From contig JAIFNL010000253.1 of NCBI GenBank assembly GCA_020047755.1, positions 1-49,856 of the forward strand: a stretch of 49,856 bases of DNA, written 5' to 3'. This DNA comes from Bacteroidota bacterium. Lineage in GTDB: Bacteria > Bacteroidota > Bacteroidia > Bacteroidales > JAIFNL01. This document shows positions 27,626 through 36,254 of the stretch, in pieces. The position numbers were made by a program, and so were the translations under genes. The notes beneath the pieces were generated by a model. It was not told the origin of the DNA, searched no databases, and saw nothing but the letters and a program-made list of their open reading frames with translations. Each line of letters begins with the position of its first letter. Position 1 is the first letter of the stretch.

Positions 27626-28360
27626 TTATAAGCTAAAATTTTTCACCATTTTTCGTCGAAAAGCTAAAAATTCATTTTCTTTGTCTAAGGCTTCTTTCTT
27701 AAATAATTTCCTAAGTGCCTTAATTTCATACAATAAAGCTTCTTCCTTTGTACTTAGGTATTGCAAGTAAATTTCATTTTGCTGCTGCAAAAAATTATCA
27801 ATAATTCGCTTGCGGCGTTCTATCAAATAAGGTCTATTCAATTTGCAAGTTTCAATAGTATAGCAAAGTTTCTGATTATCAGAGGAAATAGTTCCATCTT
27901 CTTTAAAATCCAAATCATCTTCGGGGTTTTCAATTTCGGGGTGAAAAAATAAATTTTCCTCCAGCTGATTGTATTTCTCGGCTAAATGGTGTATATTTTT
28001 ATAATCGGCGTCGTCAAATTCTACCCGTTTTTTTATTAGCTTAAAATGGTTGGTTTTATTTCCATTACAAACAGGGCATGCCACAAGCAAATTGTCCCAC
28101 GAATAGGCGAGCCAGTAGTAAATACTTTTAGGTCTAAAATGCTCAACATCAAATCGTTCTATCTTTTGTTCGCAAAAAGCGCACTTGTTGCGATACAAAT
28201 TACTCAACGCAGTTTTTACGTCTTCTTTTTTATAACGACTACTATAAATGCCTTGGGTTTGAAATTTTTTAAGCTTAATAATTTCTCGCCGCCGTTCATT
28301 AGTGGTTTCCGAAGTTAAAGATGCCGGAATTTTTGAAAAATCTTTGTTGATATGAATCAT
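27626..28360 (-). CDS. HNH endonuclease, PtuB-like (Septu-type effector)
   Basis: The start chosen is ATG at 28360 (MIHINKDFSKIP), giving 244 residues; a TTG three codons earlier is less likely. The treble-clef HNH core is complete: zinc Cys C60 and C63 (CAFCEQ), DVEHFRPK (71-78, catalytic H74), WDN (N90), C95 and C98 (ACPVCNG) and H105 (NKTNHF). This matches the HNH family (TIGR02646 type) found as PtuB in Septu and in Ec78-type retron systems. It lies 38 bases downstream of the TPR-ATPase gene on the same strand, the usual ptuA-ptuB order. A nucleic-acid-cutting effector gated by the ATPase is inferred from that family. Confidence 0.85.
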   Translation of the reverse strand: MIHINKDFSKIPASLTSETTNERRREIIKLKKFQTQGIYSSRYKKEDVKTALSNLYRNKCAFCEQKIERFDVEHFRPKSIYYWLAYSWDNLLVACPVCNGNKTNHFKLIKKRVEFDDADYKNIHHLAEKYNQLEENLFFHPEIENPEDDLDFKEDGTISSDNQKLCYTIETCKLNRPYLIERRKRIIDNFLQQQNEIYLQYLSTKEEALLYEIKALRKLFKKEALDKENEFLAFRRKMVKNFSL

Positions 28361-28398
28361 TTCAAACAAAATTGCTTTGAAAATTAAACACGAAAAAA

Positions 28399-29889
28399 CT
28401 AAGCTTTGGTTTCTAATTTGTCAAGTTCGAGGCTAATCAAATCTGAAATATCACTTTCGGTTACACTTGCTAACTTGCTGATTTTTTCAGAGATAGCTTC
28501 ATGTATTTTTACGCTCAAAAAAGAATTTCCTGTTTTGAGACTTTCCACCGAAGGTCTAAATGCAAGAGGTACAGCATCTTGCAAACCAAACAAAGGCGAA
28601 GTTATAATGCTATTAACGGTCAAATCCGTTATTTTTTTCAAAGGTTTTGATATTTTGGCAACCCCTCTTTCTTTGTAAAGCTTAAAAAATAAGGCATCAG
28701 AACTAGCTCCCAGCAATAAAAGCGGGCTATGCGTAGAAAAAAAGAACTGAATATTGGGAAACCAAAAGCGAAGTTTTTGCACTATTTTCTGCTCCCAGTT
28801 TGGGTGCAAGTAAGCCCCCAATTCATCAACCAAAACAATGCCCTTGTAGTCTTGAATTACATCTACATCTGGTTGATTTTCAGATAATTTGCTAAGTAAA
28901 TCGCTTATCCAGCTAATTATACTTTTAAAACCATCGGAAAGTTGGTCGAAATGAATTTGCTTATTTTGTTCTTTAAAAACGATATCACCTTCTACGTTGT
29001 GTGTAATTTGCACTTTATTTTCGAGCAAAGCTTCCAACATTCGCTTGGCATCTTTGTATTTCAACATTCCTCCATGCAATTTTTCCTTGCGCTCCACCTC
29101 TTTTAACCAATCTAGTGGCGAGCTAAGGTATTGATTGAAGTCAAAAAGTGTCAAATAACCCGAATTATCGCGCTGACTGCTGCTGTAACGCAAGCGATTT
29201 ATTCCGTAAGCAAAAATATTGGGGTGGGAATTTTTTTGCAGTTTATAATTTTCTTCAAAAACGTAATTTTCGCCATTAGAGTCTGTTGCTGAGAGACTTA
29301 ACTTTTTGCCTTCCGCCATTAAATCGTCATTTTCTTTCAAAGCCTTAAAAATAGCTTGATGCCCATCATTTCCCTTCAAAGCCAACAAAATAGATTGCAG
29401 CAAAATGGTTTTTCCATCGCCATTTTCGCCCAAGAAGAAAATTTCCTTTTTTTCGCTCAAGTCGTCTAAATAAATATTCTCGAGCGAAAAATAATTTTTC
29501 ACATGAATTGTTTGCGCATACGACTTTTTAATTGCGCGTTCTATCAACTCGCCAGTATGCTTAATATATTCATTGTCAGGATTTAACTCAACAGCAATTC
29601 GATAGTCGGCTTTTGCTCCTTCATAATCAGAAAGAAACAATTTTGCTTGGCTTCGCCCATTAAAAGCCTCAAAATTCTGTTCATCTAAATTTATCGACCT
29701 AGAATAGTTTTTAATAGCTTTTTTAAATTTTCGCAAATTGTAATTTGCATCAGCCAAAGCAGAATAAAAACGCGGCTCTCTGGGATAATTTTCAATAGCC
29801 CGCTTTGATAAATCGGCTAATTCTTTCCAATTTCCATCGCGCACTAGCGTCTTTATTTCTAATTCAAAATATTTTTTATCGTCTGACAT
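28399..29889 (-). CDS. TPR-AAA/ABC ATPase, PtuA-like (Septu-type sensor)
   Basis: The start chosen is ATG at 29889 (MSDDKKYFELE), giving 496 residues. Residues 5-110 are about three TPR units (YSALADANYNLRKFKKAIKN and AFNGRSQAKLFLSDYEGAK). The ATPase domain follows: Walker A GENGDGKT (154-161), signature-like LSDGFKSI (317-324), Walker B GIVLVDELGAYLHP (350-363) and switch His in FSTHSP (384-389), as in OLD/RecF/PtuA-type ATPases. No TOPRIM domain is present, so it is not an OLD nuclease. The HNH gene follows it. Its start is 38 bases after the stop of the signal-peptidase paralogue, so transcription may come from there. The N-terminal TPR array is not part of the classical short PtuA. Confidence 0.85.
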   Translation of the reverse strand: MSDDKKYFELEIKTLVRDGNWKELADLSKRAIENYPREPRFYSALADANYNLRKFKKAIKNYSRSINLDEQNFEAFNGRSQAKLFLSDYEGAKADYRIAVELNPDNEYIKHTGELIERAIKKSYAQTIHVKNYFSLENIYLDDLSEKKEIFFLGENGDGKTILLQSILLALKGNDGHQAIFKALKENDDLMAEGKKLSLSATDSNGENYVFEENYKLQKNSHPNIFAYGINRLRYSSSQRDNSGYLTLFDFNQYLSSPLDWLKEVERKEKLHGGMLKYKDAKRMLEALLENKVQITHNVEGDIVFKEQNKQIHFDQLSDGFKSIISWISDLLSKLSENQPDVDVIQDYKGIVLVDELGAYLHPNWEQKIVQKLRFWFPNIQFFFSTHSPLLLLGASSDALFFKLYKERGVAKISKPLKKITDLTVNSIITSPLFGLQDAVPLAFRPSVESLKTGNSFLSVKIHEAISEKISKLASVTESDISDLISLELDKLETKA

Positions 29890-29927
29890 TTTATTTTCCA
29901 ATAAAAAGTAATTAATTCATTTCAAAA

Positions 29928-30812
29928 TCAAAAAACTACACCAATAATATGATTTTCAGGTATTAAAATTAATTTATTTGTCTCTAAAAGTACCAAAAAA
30001 TAATTATACTTAAATTTATATTCATTGGTTTGAATATCATTTATAAATAATTTTCCATTCTTTATTTCAACCTTATTCTGTTCGTAATACAGAATTAACG
30101 GCTTAATATACGAAAAATTTCGCGAATTAATCGTTATTTTTTCATTTTTTTTCGGTACAAAAAAACTATTTTCAGAAAACTGCTTGCATGAAAAACTTGC
30201 TAAAATGTTAAGCGTCTCAGAATTAATTTTATGCTTTTTCAATAATGTATCTTGTTGAATATCTGAAAACAAGAACGAATTTGTGTTCACCGAAAAAGCT
30301 CCAATATAATTTGCCAAATTTTGTGGCTCCAAATTATATTTTTCGGTAATTTCACTTGCCAAATTTTGTAGCCAAACTCGTACCCAATGATTTTTTACAA
30401 TAAAGGTATCCTTTGTGTTTTTAATGGTCAATTTATTGACATCAATACGAACGCTATCGCCTGCAATAGCAAGACATTTAGCTAGTTGTATTTGCTTTCT
30501 GTCTATGGGAATATCATTTTGCTCTACCGAATTAAAAGCCAAAAAATCGAAATGCTCAATTTGAGAAAGTGAAAAAAAGCGAAAATAAGGGATTTGAAAA
30601 CTACTTAAATAAGAATTTGCAGTAGAAAATGGAATTTTACTTTTAACCAAAGGCAAAGCGATGGGCGTGATAGGAAAACGACCTCCAAATGTAAATTTAT
30701 CAATCCAAACAAGCTTATTTTCGTAGTAAAAAGGCTCAAAAATGAAATTTCGGACAAAAATGGCGAGAAAAAAAGCCAAACCCAAAGCTCTAAACCAAAT
30801 TTTTAAATTCAT
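29928..30812 (-). CDS. signal peptidase I paralogue lacking the catalytic residues
   Basis: The 294-residue protein aligns with LepB encoded just upstream, but key residues are missing. After the N-terminal helix (7-22) the segment FIFEPFYYENKLVWIDKF aligns with the LepB segment carrying the Ser-Met active site and has no Ser. The box AKCLAIAGDS (111-120) aligns with IKRCVAVPGDS, with Ala at the position of the general-base Lys. The C-terminal box with Gly-Asp-Ser is replaced by ETNKLILIPENHIIG. The overall S26 fold seems kept. It probably acts as a non-catalytic partner of LepB or has a new role. A second S26 gene beside lepB is common in Bacteroidota. Confidence 0.75.
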   Translation of the reverse strand: MNLKIWFRALGLAFFLAIFVRNFIFEPFYYENKLVWIDKFTFGGRFPITPIALPLVKSKIPFSTANSYLSSFQIPYFRFFSLSQIEHFDFLAFNSVEQNDIPIDRKQIQLAKCLAIAGDSVRIDVNKLTIKNTKDTFIVKNHWVRVWLQNLASEITEKYNLEPQNLANYIGAFSVNTNSFLFSDIQQDTLLKKHKINSETLNILASFSCKQFSENSFFVPKKNEKITINSRNFSYIKPLILYYEQNKVEIKNGKLFINDIQTNEYKFKYNYFLVLLETNKLILIPENHIIGVVF

Positions 30813-30853
30813 ATCAACAAATTGACTGCTTAACTTTATATAATAGTTCGTTA

Positions 30854-30936
30854 AACTTTGCCAAAGTGCAGTTTGTAAATTGCTAAATAGTTAATTATCT
30901 GCACAATAATCAGAACAAGTAAACTTTGGCAAAGTT
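30854..30936. repeat. paired palindromes between the two signal-peptidase genes
   Basis: ACTTTGCCAAAGT (30855-30867) and AACTTTGGCAAAGTT (30922-30936) are each palindromes and are also inverted repeats of each other. Nested between them are GTGCAG (30866-30871) and CTGCAC (30899-30904). The RNA could fold as one long hairpin or two short ones. The element lies in the 244-base gap inside the presumed lepB transcript. Confidence 0.5.
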
Positions 30937-30987
30937 CTGTTATTTAATTCATTAGAAAAAAATTAACGAAGTATTGTTTATAGTAAG

Positions 30988-31031
30988 CGAAATTCTAAAA
31001 AAAATAGCATATCACTTTTTTTAGAATTTCG
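30988..31031 (-). terminator. perfect 16-bp inverted repeat after lepB
   Basis: CGAAATTCTAAAAAAA (30988-31003) pairs perfectly with TTTTTTTAGAATTTCG (31016-31031). It starts 26 bases after the lepB stop. The T run is inside the stem, so it is not a classical terminator, but its place suggests a 3'-end or processing hairpin. Its arm shares the CGAAATTCTAA core with the dispersed repeats at 3.1 and 47.5 kb. Confidence 0.5.
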
Positions 31032-31056
31032 TGGGTTCAAGTTACCCAATCAAATT

Positions 31057-32400
31057 TTAATCGTGCACGAAGCTAAATAACCTACTCCAACGGATTTTAT
31101 TGAACAATCCTTCGTCGGGGTCAATCGAAAGCCAGATGAAAGCAGCTTTTCCAACTACGTGGTCTTCAGGCACAAAGCCCCAGAAACGCGAGTCAGCAGA
31201 ATTGTGTCGGCTATCACCCATCATAAAGTAATAATCCATTTTGAAGGTATATTCGGTAGTTTCTTTTGAGTTAATAAAAATTTTTCCGTCTTTAATTTCA
31301 AAATCATTGCCTTCGTAAACGTCTATTGCTCTGCGATATAAAGCAATGTTTTGCATCGAAAGCTTAATGGTTACATTTTTTTGAGGCACCCAAAGCGGAC
31401 CAAAATTATCTTCATTCCAAGCAAACTTAGGATCGTTAGGGAAAATGTACGAAGCATAAGCACCTTCTGGCATTTCGACTTGTTTCACCGATTTTACATT
31501 GGCAAAGGTTTTAATAATTTCTACATTTTTAGCAGTTAAAGGCAATTGGTACAAATGAGCCGAAAGCATGGACGCTTTTATGTCGTCTTGAGAAATACCC
31601 AATTTTCTAAGTTTCAAAACATTGAGGCTTGTTCCATCGGTTTCGATGTCGTATTTGTATTGCAAATCATCAGCAGCCTCGTGCGGCAAACCGTTTACAT
31701 AAAGCATACCATGTTTAATAATAATAGAGTCGCCAGGCACTGCTACACAACGTTTTATGTAATTTTCTTTTTTATCGACAGGTCTAACAGCAATGTTGAA
31801 GTTTGAAACCAAATACTCATAACCAAGCTGACGTTTCAAAGCATAATAGCTTTGTTCTTGATGTTCAAGCACAACGGTATCACCTTCGGGAAAATTAAAA
31901 ACCACCACATCGTTGCGTTTTACATTTTGCCAACCAGCTAATCGCTTGTACGGCTGTTGAATCCAAGTCAAAAACGATGGTGTGTATTTCGAAAACGGCA
32001 TTGTATGATGCACAAAAGGAAACGAAAGCGGTGTATTCGGCATTTTGGGACCATAATTTGCTTTGCTAACAAACAAATAATCACCAACTAAAAGCGTTTT
32101 TTCCATCGAAGAAGTAGGAATTGTAAATGCTTCGATAAAAAACAGACGAATAATACTTGCTGCAATTACAGCAAATATAAGAGCATCAACCCATTCTGTT
32201 ACCGAATTTGACTTTTTTGGGTCGCGTGGTTTCCAAAAAGCCCAGCGCACTTTTTGAGAAATGTACATGTCGTAAATAACGCCTAAACCAATTAGTAACC
32301 AGTAGCTTCCTATCCAAATAACAAACAAAAGATAAATAAAGCTCACCACTGCAAACTTAAACCACTTGTTGCTCAATACATTTTTTATAGTTTCTTTCAT
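31057..32400 (-). CDS. lepB: signal peptidase I
   Basis: The start chosen is ATG at 32400 (MKETIKNVLSNKWFKF), giving 447 residues. It has an N-terminal membrane region (about 14-45) and a second helix (about 72-90) before the active site. Catalytic Ser is S98 in IPTSSMEKTLLVGDYLFVSK; the general base Lys is K216 in YIKRCVAVPGDS. The C-terminal box MMGDSRHNSADSRFWG is intact. The protein is longer than the E. coli-type enzyme because of insertions (about 125-205 and 235-330) typical of Bacteroidota. It cleaves signal peptides of exported proteins at the periplasmic face. Confidence 0.93.
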   Translation of the reverse strand: MKETIKNVLSNKWFKFAVVSFIYLLFVIWIGSYWLLIGLGVIYDMYISQKVRWAFWKPRDPKKSNSVTEWVDALIFAVIAASIIRLFFIEAFTIPTSSMEKTLLVGDYLFVSKANYGPKMPNTPLSFPFVHHTMPFSKYTPSFLTWIQQPYKRLAGWQNVKRNDVVVFNFPEGDTVVLEHQEQSYYALKRQLGYEYLVSNFNIAVRPVDKKENYIKRCVAVPGDSIIIKHGMLYVNGLPHEAADDLQYKYDIETDGTSLNVLKLRKLGISQDDIKASMLSAHLYQLPLTAKNVEIIKTFANVKSVKQVEMPEGAYASYIFPNDPKFAWNEDNFGPLWVPQKNVTIKLSMQNIALYRRAIDVYEGNDFEIKDGKIFINSKETTEYTFKMDYYFMMGDSRHNSADSRFWGFVPEDHVVGKAAFIWLSIDPDEGLFNKIRWSRLFSFVHD

Positions 32401-32700
32401 GCTCAAAATTTATGTTTTTCTTTAAAAAAAATCTCTGTAAATTAAAATTTTATATTGATTTTCAGGAATTAAACTTATTCATCAAAATTATTTATAAAAC
32501 GTAAAGAAATAAAAAATAATTCATTTTACGTATTAATTTACGTTAAAAATAGCTAATAAAAATATAAAATAGCTAAATTTTAGAGAATTGTTAGTTAATT
32601 CATTAATTAACAATAAAATACAAGAGTAAAACCGACAAAAAAAATTAAAAGAATGATGTATTAATTTGAAAAAAATTATGTATTTTTACAAAAAAAACTG

Positions 32701-33162
32701 ATGAAAACAATACACAAATTAGATTCTATTTTTGCTCCTTTAGACAATTCGCTAGGTATTGTATTAATAATAAGTGGCATAGCTGCTAGTTTTCATACTT
32801 TAAGTGCTTTATTTTTAAGCGTTGTTGGTATATTTTTGACATTCACAAAATCATTTTCAACAATTTATTTTGAAAAAAAAATAATAAAATCGGGTATTTT
32901 GTTGTTTGGAATTATACCTTATGCAAAAGTAATTGATATTCAGGATTCAATGAAATTAAAACTTATAAAAAAACATTCAGGATTTAGAATGTATAGCAGG
33001 AGTAATAGGCAATTAGATGTGCATTCTAGCGATTTTAGAATCATACTTTTAAATTCTAAAAATAATAAACTGGTAGAATTAACAAAAAATGCGACTCAAG
33101 AAGCCGCACAAAAAGAAATTTTTAATTTAAAAACAAAACTAAATTTGCAAATTTGCACTTAA
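32701..33162 (+). CDS. small membrane protein, function unknown
   Basis: The 153-residue protein has two hydrophobic helices at about 17-34 and 36-53 (NSLGIVLIISGIAASF and SALFLSVVGIFLTF). A soluble part follows that resembles a small beta-rich, PH-like module (KKIIKSGILLFGIIPYAKVI; HSSDFRIILLN). No enzyme motif is visible. It starts at an ATG and is followed after 24 bases by the PAP2 phosphatase gene, so the two are probably an operon. Confidence 0.65.
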   Translation: MKTIHKLDSIFAPLDNSLGIVLIISGIAASFHTLSALFLSVVGIFLTFTKSFSTIYFEKKIIKSGILLFGIIPYAKVIDIQDSMKLKLIKKHSGFRMYSRSNRQLDVHSSDFRIILLNSKNNKLVELTKNATQEAAQKEIFNLKTKLNLQICT

Positions 33163-33186
33163 TTATCATGTCAAAAATTAGATAAA

Positions 33187-34098
33187 ATGCAAGAAAATAT
33201 ATTACATTTTTTTCAAACACTCGCTACTCCAGCTCTCGATTTTGTGTTTGAAGCAATTACATTTTTAGGCGAAGAATATGTTGCTATTGCAATTATTTCG
33301 TGGGTTTATTGGAATTTTTCCAAAAAAGAAGGCATCATTCTAGCCTTAGTTTTCATGATTTCTACTTTCATAAATCAATTTACAAAAATTCTTTTTCACA
33401 CTCAAAGACCGTTTATGGTACTCGAAAATATTGAGGGCAAACGCCAAGCTACTGCAACTGGATATTCTTTTCCGAGTGGGCACGCACAAGGAGCTTCTAC
33501 GCTTTATTATAGTCTTTTTTTGATATTCAAGCGGCAATGGATATTAATTTGCGCAATTATTTTGGCTTTTTTGGTGGCAATTTCAAGAGTTTATTTGGGC
33601 GTGCATTGGCCCATAGATGTTACTTTTGGTCTAATTTTTGGCTTTCTGATTCCTTTTCTTTTTTACTCTGTCTTGCACAAAAACTATGAAAACGCAGAAC
33701 ATTTTCAAAGTCTGTTAATCAAAATTCTTTTGTCGGCTTATTTTTTATCAACACTCTTATTTTTATATAATTTTTTCATCTATCAAAATGAACTAGAATT
33801 TAATGACGCTTATAAAGTGCTTGGAGTTTTTACAGGCACTATTTTGGGTTATTTCTTTCAAGAAAAACAAGTCCGATTTGCTGTTGAACAAAAAACAAAA
33901 GCTAAAATAATTCGCTACGCGCTAGGAATAGCTACAACGATAGGATTGCTAATCGGGCTAAAAATACTTTTTGCCGCGCCTCTTATTTTTTTGTACCTAC
34001 GCTACTTAATTGTTGGTGCTTGGATTACAGGATTTTATCCTATGTTAGGAGTTAAATTAAGACTTTTTGAAAAATGTAAATGTGAAAAGAAATTCTAA
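33187..34098 (+). CDS. PAP2-family membrane phosphatase
   Basis: The 303-residue protein has several transmembrane helices and the three PAP2 motifs: K67-x6-RP (KILFHTQRP, ending 75), PSGH (96-99, in GYSFPSGHAQG) and SR-x5-H (SRVYLGVH, H140). Such enzymes dephosphorylate lipid phosphates, for example undecaprenyl diphosphate or phosphatidate, at the outer face of the inner membrane. The C-terminal 130 residues form further helices not shared with the shortest members. It converges with the broken TonB receptor. Confidence 0.88.
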   Translation: MQENILHFFQTLATPALDFVFEAITFLGEEYVAIAIISWVYWNFSKKEGIILALVFMISTFINQFTKILFHTQRPFMVLENIEGKRQATATGYSFPSGHAQGASTLYYSLFLIFKRQWILICAIILAFLVAISRVYLGVHWPIDVTFGLIFGFLIPFLFYSVLHKNYENAEHFQSLLIKILLSAYFLSTLLFLYNFFIYQNELEFNDAYKVLGVFTGTILGYFFQEKQVRFAVEQKTKAKIIRYALGIATTIGLLIGLKILFAAPLIFLYLRYLIVGAWITGFYPMLGVKLRLFEKCKCEKKF

Positions 34099-34126
34099 TT
34101 TTTAAAATTTCTTTTATTAATCTATG

Positions 34127-34164
34127 CAAAAAAATAGTGCTATGAAATCAAAAAATCATAGCAC
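34127..34164 (-). terminator. terminator of the TonB receptor gene
   Basis: GTGCTATGA (34137-34145) pairs with TCATAGCAC (34156-34164). On the minus strand the stem is followed by TATTTTTTT, so it serves the receptor gene ending at 34185. Confidence 0.8.
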
Positions 34165-34184
34165 CATTAAAAAAATTTACCAAA

Positions 34185-36099
34185 TTATTTATTAAATTCA
34201 ATTTCTACTCCTAAATTGAAATTAAAGCCTGCTTGTGGAATTGCTGCTGTGTAAACACCTGATTGTCCGTACAATCCGCCGTGCAAATTCTTTTTATTCA
34301 ATATGTTTTGAAAATCGGCATAAATACGGAAAAACTTTCCTAATCTATTTGTAGAGAGATTCAAATCAAGCGTGCTATATCCGGGCTGAATATTATCGGG
34401 ATAAGTGGCTGTATTAGCATTATACATTTCGCTAACCCAGCGAAAACGGGGCGAAAGCGTCAGATAGTTAAATAAATCTTGAACTTGTCATTTTTATCAA
34501 TAGCAACGGCATCGGTGTATGAATAAAAAGCATAAGCTAACAACTTTCTGGAAAGTTTGGCATTTAAAAGCAAATCGCCTCCCAATATTTTTTGAGAGCC
34601 AATATTTTCATTTCTAAATCCACCAGTGGTAGAGTTAAAATATTTGTTGTAAACAGCTGTAGTGTAAAGGTTTCGCTCTATCAAGTTGGTTAAATCATTG
34701 TAATAAGCCGAAATTTTAAAATTATAATTTTCAGTTATTTGCTGAGTTAAACTAAATTCATAAGAATTAACAATCTGGTTTTGAAGCTTCCAATCTTGTT
34801 CTGTTTTTTGAACTTCAGCCTGTGAAAGCATTACTACAGAGGGAGTTCCGAATTGTTCGTACTGATAAAATAGCGAAGGAGCTTGAAAGGCTTTTCCGTA
34901 AATAAATTTTAGCTTAGTGGTTTGCGTGGGCGAAATAATTACGCGAACCAAATAAGATAGTTACAAAATCAACGGGGGAATATAAAAATTGACCAAAAGC
35001 CGCAAATCTATTTTCAGTTATCGTCAATTCGTCGTCAATAGTTTCAGCATTTTCGCCAATATACTGATACGAATTGCCCAAAACTTCGTCGTTGGCATAA
35101 GGTGGAATGCTGATTGTGTTTTCAAAATCCATGCCAGCTATAAATTGAAACTTCTCGCTAATATTCTGATTGTAAGACAAAACACCCTGAATTGTTTTGT
35201 CCTTTCCTGTCATATACTGCTCGTAAGTTGTTCCATTGGCAAATGAAACCCATTTATGAAACATCGAACTTTCGTTGAAATTCCTTTTTGTACGTTCCCC
35301 AAAACATATCAGTAGAGGTTTTCCATTTATTGCTTTCGTCATAAATATAAATTGCCGGATTATGCCCAAAAGCATTGCCTTCGTCAAATTGCTGACGATA
35401 ATAGTTAAATGAAAAGTTTTTGTAATCAGCTTTGAAATAAATAGAGTGGTCGTTAATTAATTGCTGCGATTCTTTACGCGCATTCAAATAAAGCGACAAA
35501 TCGTCATTTAGTTTCAATGCCGTTTCAATGCCAGCATCAATGGTGTTAAAACTTCCATAATTTGCATAATAAGAAGCAGTTACATCTTGTTGGGCGGCTT
35601 CTTCGTTTAACACAATATTTATAATTCCCGAAAAAGCATCTGCGCCATAAACCGCCGAAGCAGGACCATAAATAATTTCGATTCTCTCGGCATAACGTAT
35701 TGAAATAGAATTACCTAATGAAATAAAAGTACCACTAGCCGGATTCAATTTATGTCCATTTACAAGCACCAAAAAGCGGTCATTTCCGGCAACTCCTCTA
35801 AATGAATAAAATTCGCCAAAACGTCCCGCACTTTCGGTAATATCAAAGCCCGGAATGTCTTTCAATAAATCAATCAAATCATTGTAACCTCTATCTGTAA
35901 TTTGTTGTTTACTAATAACTTGTATCGAATTGGGAACATCTGAAATGCTTTGTTTGTAACGACTAACCCCAGAAACTTCCTGATTCATAAGCTCTTCCAA
36001 GGTCATGTCAAATAAATCGACAACCGTTGAAGTGTCTTTTTGCGCTTGTAAACCTAAAAACGCAAAAATAAAAACGATTAAGCTAAAAAATTTTGTCAT
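34185..36099 (-). pseudogene. TonB-dependent receptor broken by three frame changes
   Basis: The N-terminal part (ATG at 36099) has a signal peptide (FFSLIVFIFAFLGLQA) and a plug domain (VPNSIQVISKQQITDRGYND, GFDITESAGRFGE, IIYGPASAVYGADAFSGIIN). Three breaks follow. Near 35285-35292 one extra base in an A5-G2 run shifts the frame; deleting it joins WGTYK to RNFNESSMFHKW. Near 34945 the frame changes again, and the usual RYD-type strand before SPTQTTKLKFIYGKAFQAPS seems missing, suggesting a small deletion. Near 34465 a one-base loss breaks DKNDKF from DLFNYLTLSPRFRW. The last part ends in a normal barrel C-terminus (FNFNLGVEIEF). Its family resembles vitamin B12/colicin-type receptors; substrate unknown. 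Confidence 0.8.
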
Positions 36100-36254
36100 A
36101 GTAAATAAGTTTAAATGGTTAAAAATGAAAATAAAAAGCTAGGTATAAATAATTTAAATAACATTGTAATAAAAGAAGCAATAATATTCTAAAGATATAT
36201 AACAAATTTGAGTAATTCGTAAAAAAAAATAAGTAAAGAATAATAATAAAAAAA

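Noticed and set aside
27626-29889. Retron Ec78-type or Gabija system
   Set aside because: No reverse transcriptase or msr/msd-like region is beside the pair, and there is no TOPRIM domain or UvrD-like helicase as Gabija would need.
34185-36099. Four separate small genes in the TonB receptor locus
   Set aside because: Their products line up in order as one receptor; the breaks are frame changes inside conserved barrel segments.
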